Part shown: positions 63,345 to 64,000 of the stretch, in pieces | Layout of the letters: each line of letters begins with the position of its first letter | Numbering within the stretch: the first letter of the stretch is position 1 | Assembly: GCF_010183535.1 (NCBI RefSeq) | Contig: NC_071333.1 | Coordinates: 10,290,587 to 10,354,586 of the forward strand | DNA: 64,000 nucleotides | DNA from: Caenorhabditis remanei | Taxonomy: Eukaryota; Nematoda; Chromadorea; Rhabditida; Rhabditidae | Direction: 5' to 3' | Notes under the pieces: model-generated | What the model was told of the DNA's origin: nothing | The model's database searches: none | What the model saw: the letters and a program-made list of their open reading frames with translations, nothing else | Translations under genes and position numbers: made by a program

Positions 63345-64000
63345 ATGGAAGCTCATCCAAAACCGGAGTTTTACCAAAAAAAAAATTAACGACGCCAGAA
63401 ACTCGCTCACACAAATCAAACAACTATTCGAGAGGACAATTTCGCAGCAAAGAAATCGATGTTTTGCTCGAAGAACACTATTGTCCGACTCACCTGATTT
63501 CGATTATTTATTGGATCTGCCTAATAATCATGATACATTGCAATCGGTAAGTCGAGATATAAGAATTTTTTGTTTAATCTTGAAAAGTCGATAATTTTAT
63601 TATTTATTATTTGTTTTCAGGAGAGCTTTACTGAGAGAGGATATCAATCTTTCGAAATGGAAATAAGAACACAAGTCTTAAACTTGGTTAAATCCATTGG
63701 ATTCGAAGAGGGATTCCCTTTTATTAGAGATATCAAAATGTTAAAAGATCATGTCAAAGCGACGATCGATAAAATAGAGAACATTGAGGTTCCACAATTG
63801 CGATCATGCCGTACCCAGCACAGAGCTGAGCAAGAACGGTAAGAGTTTGAGCAACTTCGTGGTGTGATTCATTATTTGTATCTTGAGCAGCAGTAGTGAG
63901 AAAATGTTGTTATGAATATTTTTTACAGTGTGGAACAGTCATGGAGAGAGTTTGGCTATTTGAGAGAAGACGTAGTTCAATCCATGGAACAAACACAAAG
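63345..64000 (+). CDS. partial gene, coiled-coil-like protein, runs off the window
   Basis: Exons 63345-63546, 63621-63838 and 63929-64000+ join in frame. The first listed exon follows TTTTCCAG and is read in the phase that needs two bases from an upstream exon, which I could not place; the ATG at its start is in a different frame that stops after 14 codons. The protein is helical and charged (NDARNSLTQIKQLFERTISQ, FEMEIRTQVLNLVKSIGF, KDHVKATIDKIENI), which suggests a coiled coil. A run of ten A bases lies in exon 1 (63376-63385). The family is unknown. The gene is divergent from the minus-strand genes to its left. Confidence 0.6.

Overview
The window is nuclear DNA from a rhabditid nematode, almost certainly a Caenorhabditis species. 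It is AT-rich, has many short introns with TTTTCAG-type acceptors, and carries an SL2-type operon. The gene content matches C. elegans X-linked loci: rsef-1, the BarH homeobox pair ceh-30/ceh-31, pccb-1, wrt-2, sec-3, the mai-1/gpd-2/gpd-3 operon and spc-1. I cannot name the species from sequence alone. Gene symbols rest on recall of the C. elegans proteins and family motifs, not on a search. Exon boundaries were worked out by hand from GT/AG sites and phase, and each chain given is in frame end to end unless I say otherwise.

Layout. 1-810 (-): 5' part of a RASEF-like EF-hand gene. 3.9-5.6 kb (+) and 8.8-10.2 kb (-): two convergent BarH-class homeobox genes separated by 3.2 kb of non-coding DNA with regulatory-looking motifs. 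14.2-15.4 kb (-): a rapidly evolving F-box-associated gene. 18.4-20.7 kb (+): a two-pore potassium channel with non-canonical filter residues. 20.9-22.0 kb (-): an unrecognised nematode protein. 24.2-25.9 kb (+): propionyl-CoA carboxylase beta. 26.2-28.0 kb (-): a warthog secreted protein with polyglutamine. 28.8-32.1 kb (-): the exocyst subunit Sec3. 32.7-37.5 kb (-): two diverged tandem zinc-finger paralogues. 38.4-41.4 kb (-): a CBM20-GDPD phosphodiesterase. 42.9-46.2 kb (-): the mai-1, gpd-2, gpd-3 operon. 48.7-57.8 kb (-): full-length alpha spectrin (2427 aa). 58-64 kb: mostly non-coding, with the 3' exons of an unrecognised minus-strand gene, a possible small membrane protein, and the 5' part of a plus-strand coiled-coil-like gene that runs off the window.

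How the parts relate. Most neighbours are functionally unrelated and have their own promoters. The clear co-transcribed set is mai-1/gpd-2/gpd-3, where both downstream genes show a U-rich UAYYUU-type element about 50 nt before the trans-splice acceptor. The homeobox pair are duplicates; intron 2 of ceh-30 carries a near-consensus TRA-1 site, fitting the known male/hermaphrodite switch on ceh-30. I saw no CRISPR array, rRNA gene, canonical tRNA or intact transposon. The most useful second-look items are the K2P filter, the spectrin 15-nt exon with its own ATG, the ceh-30 TRA-1 site, and unassigned coding exons upstream of spc-1.
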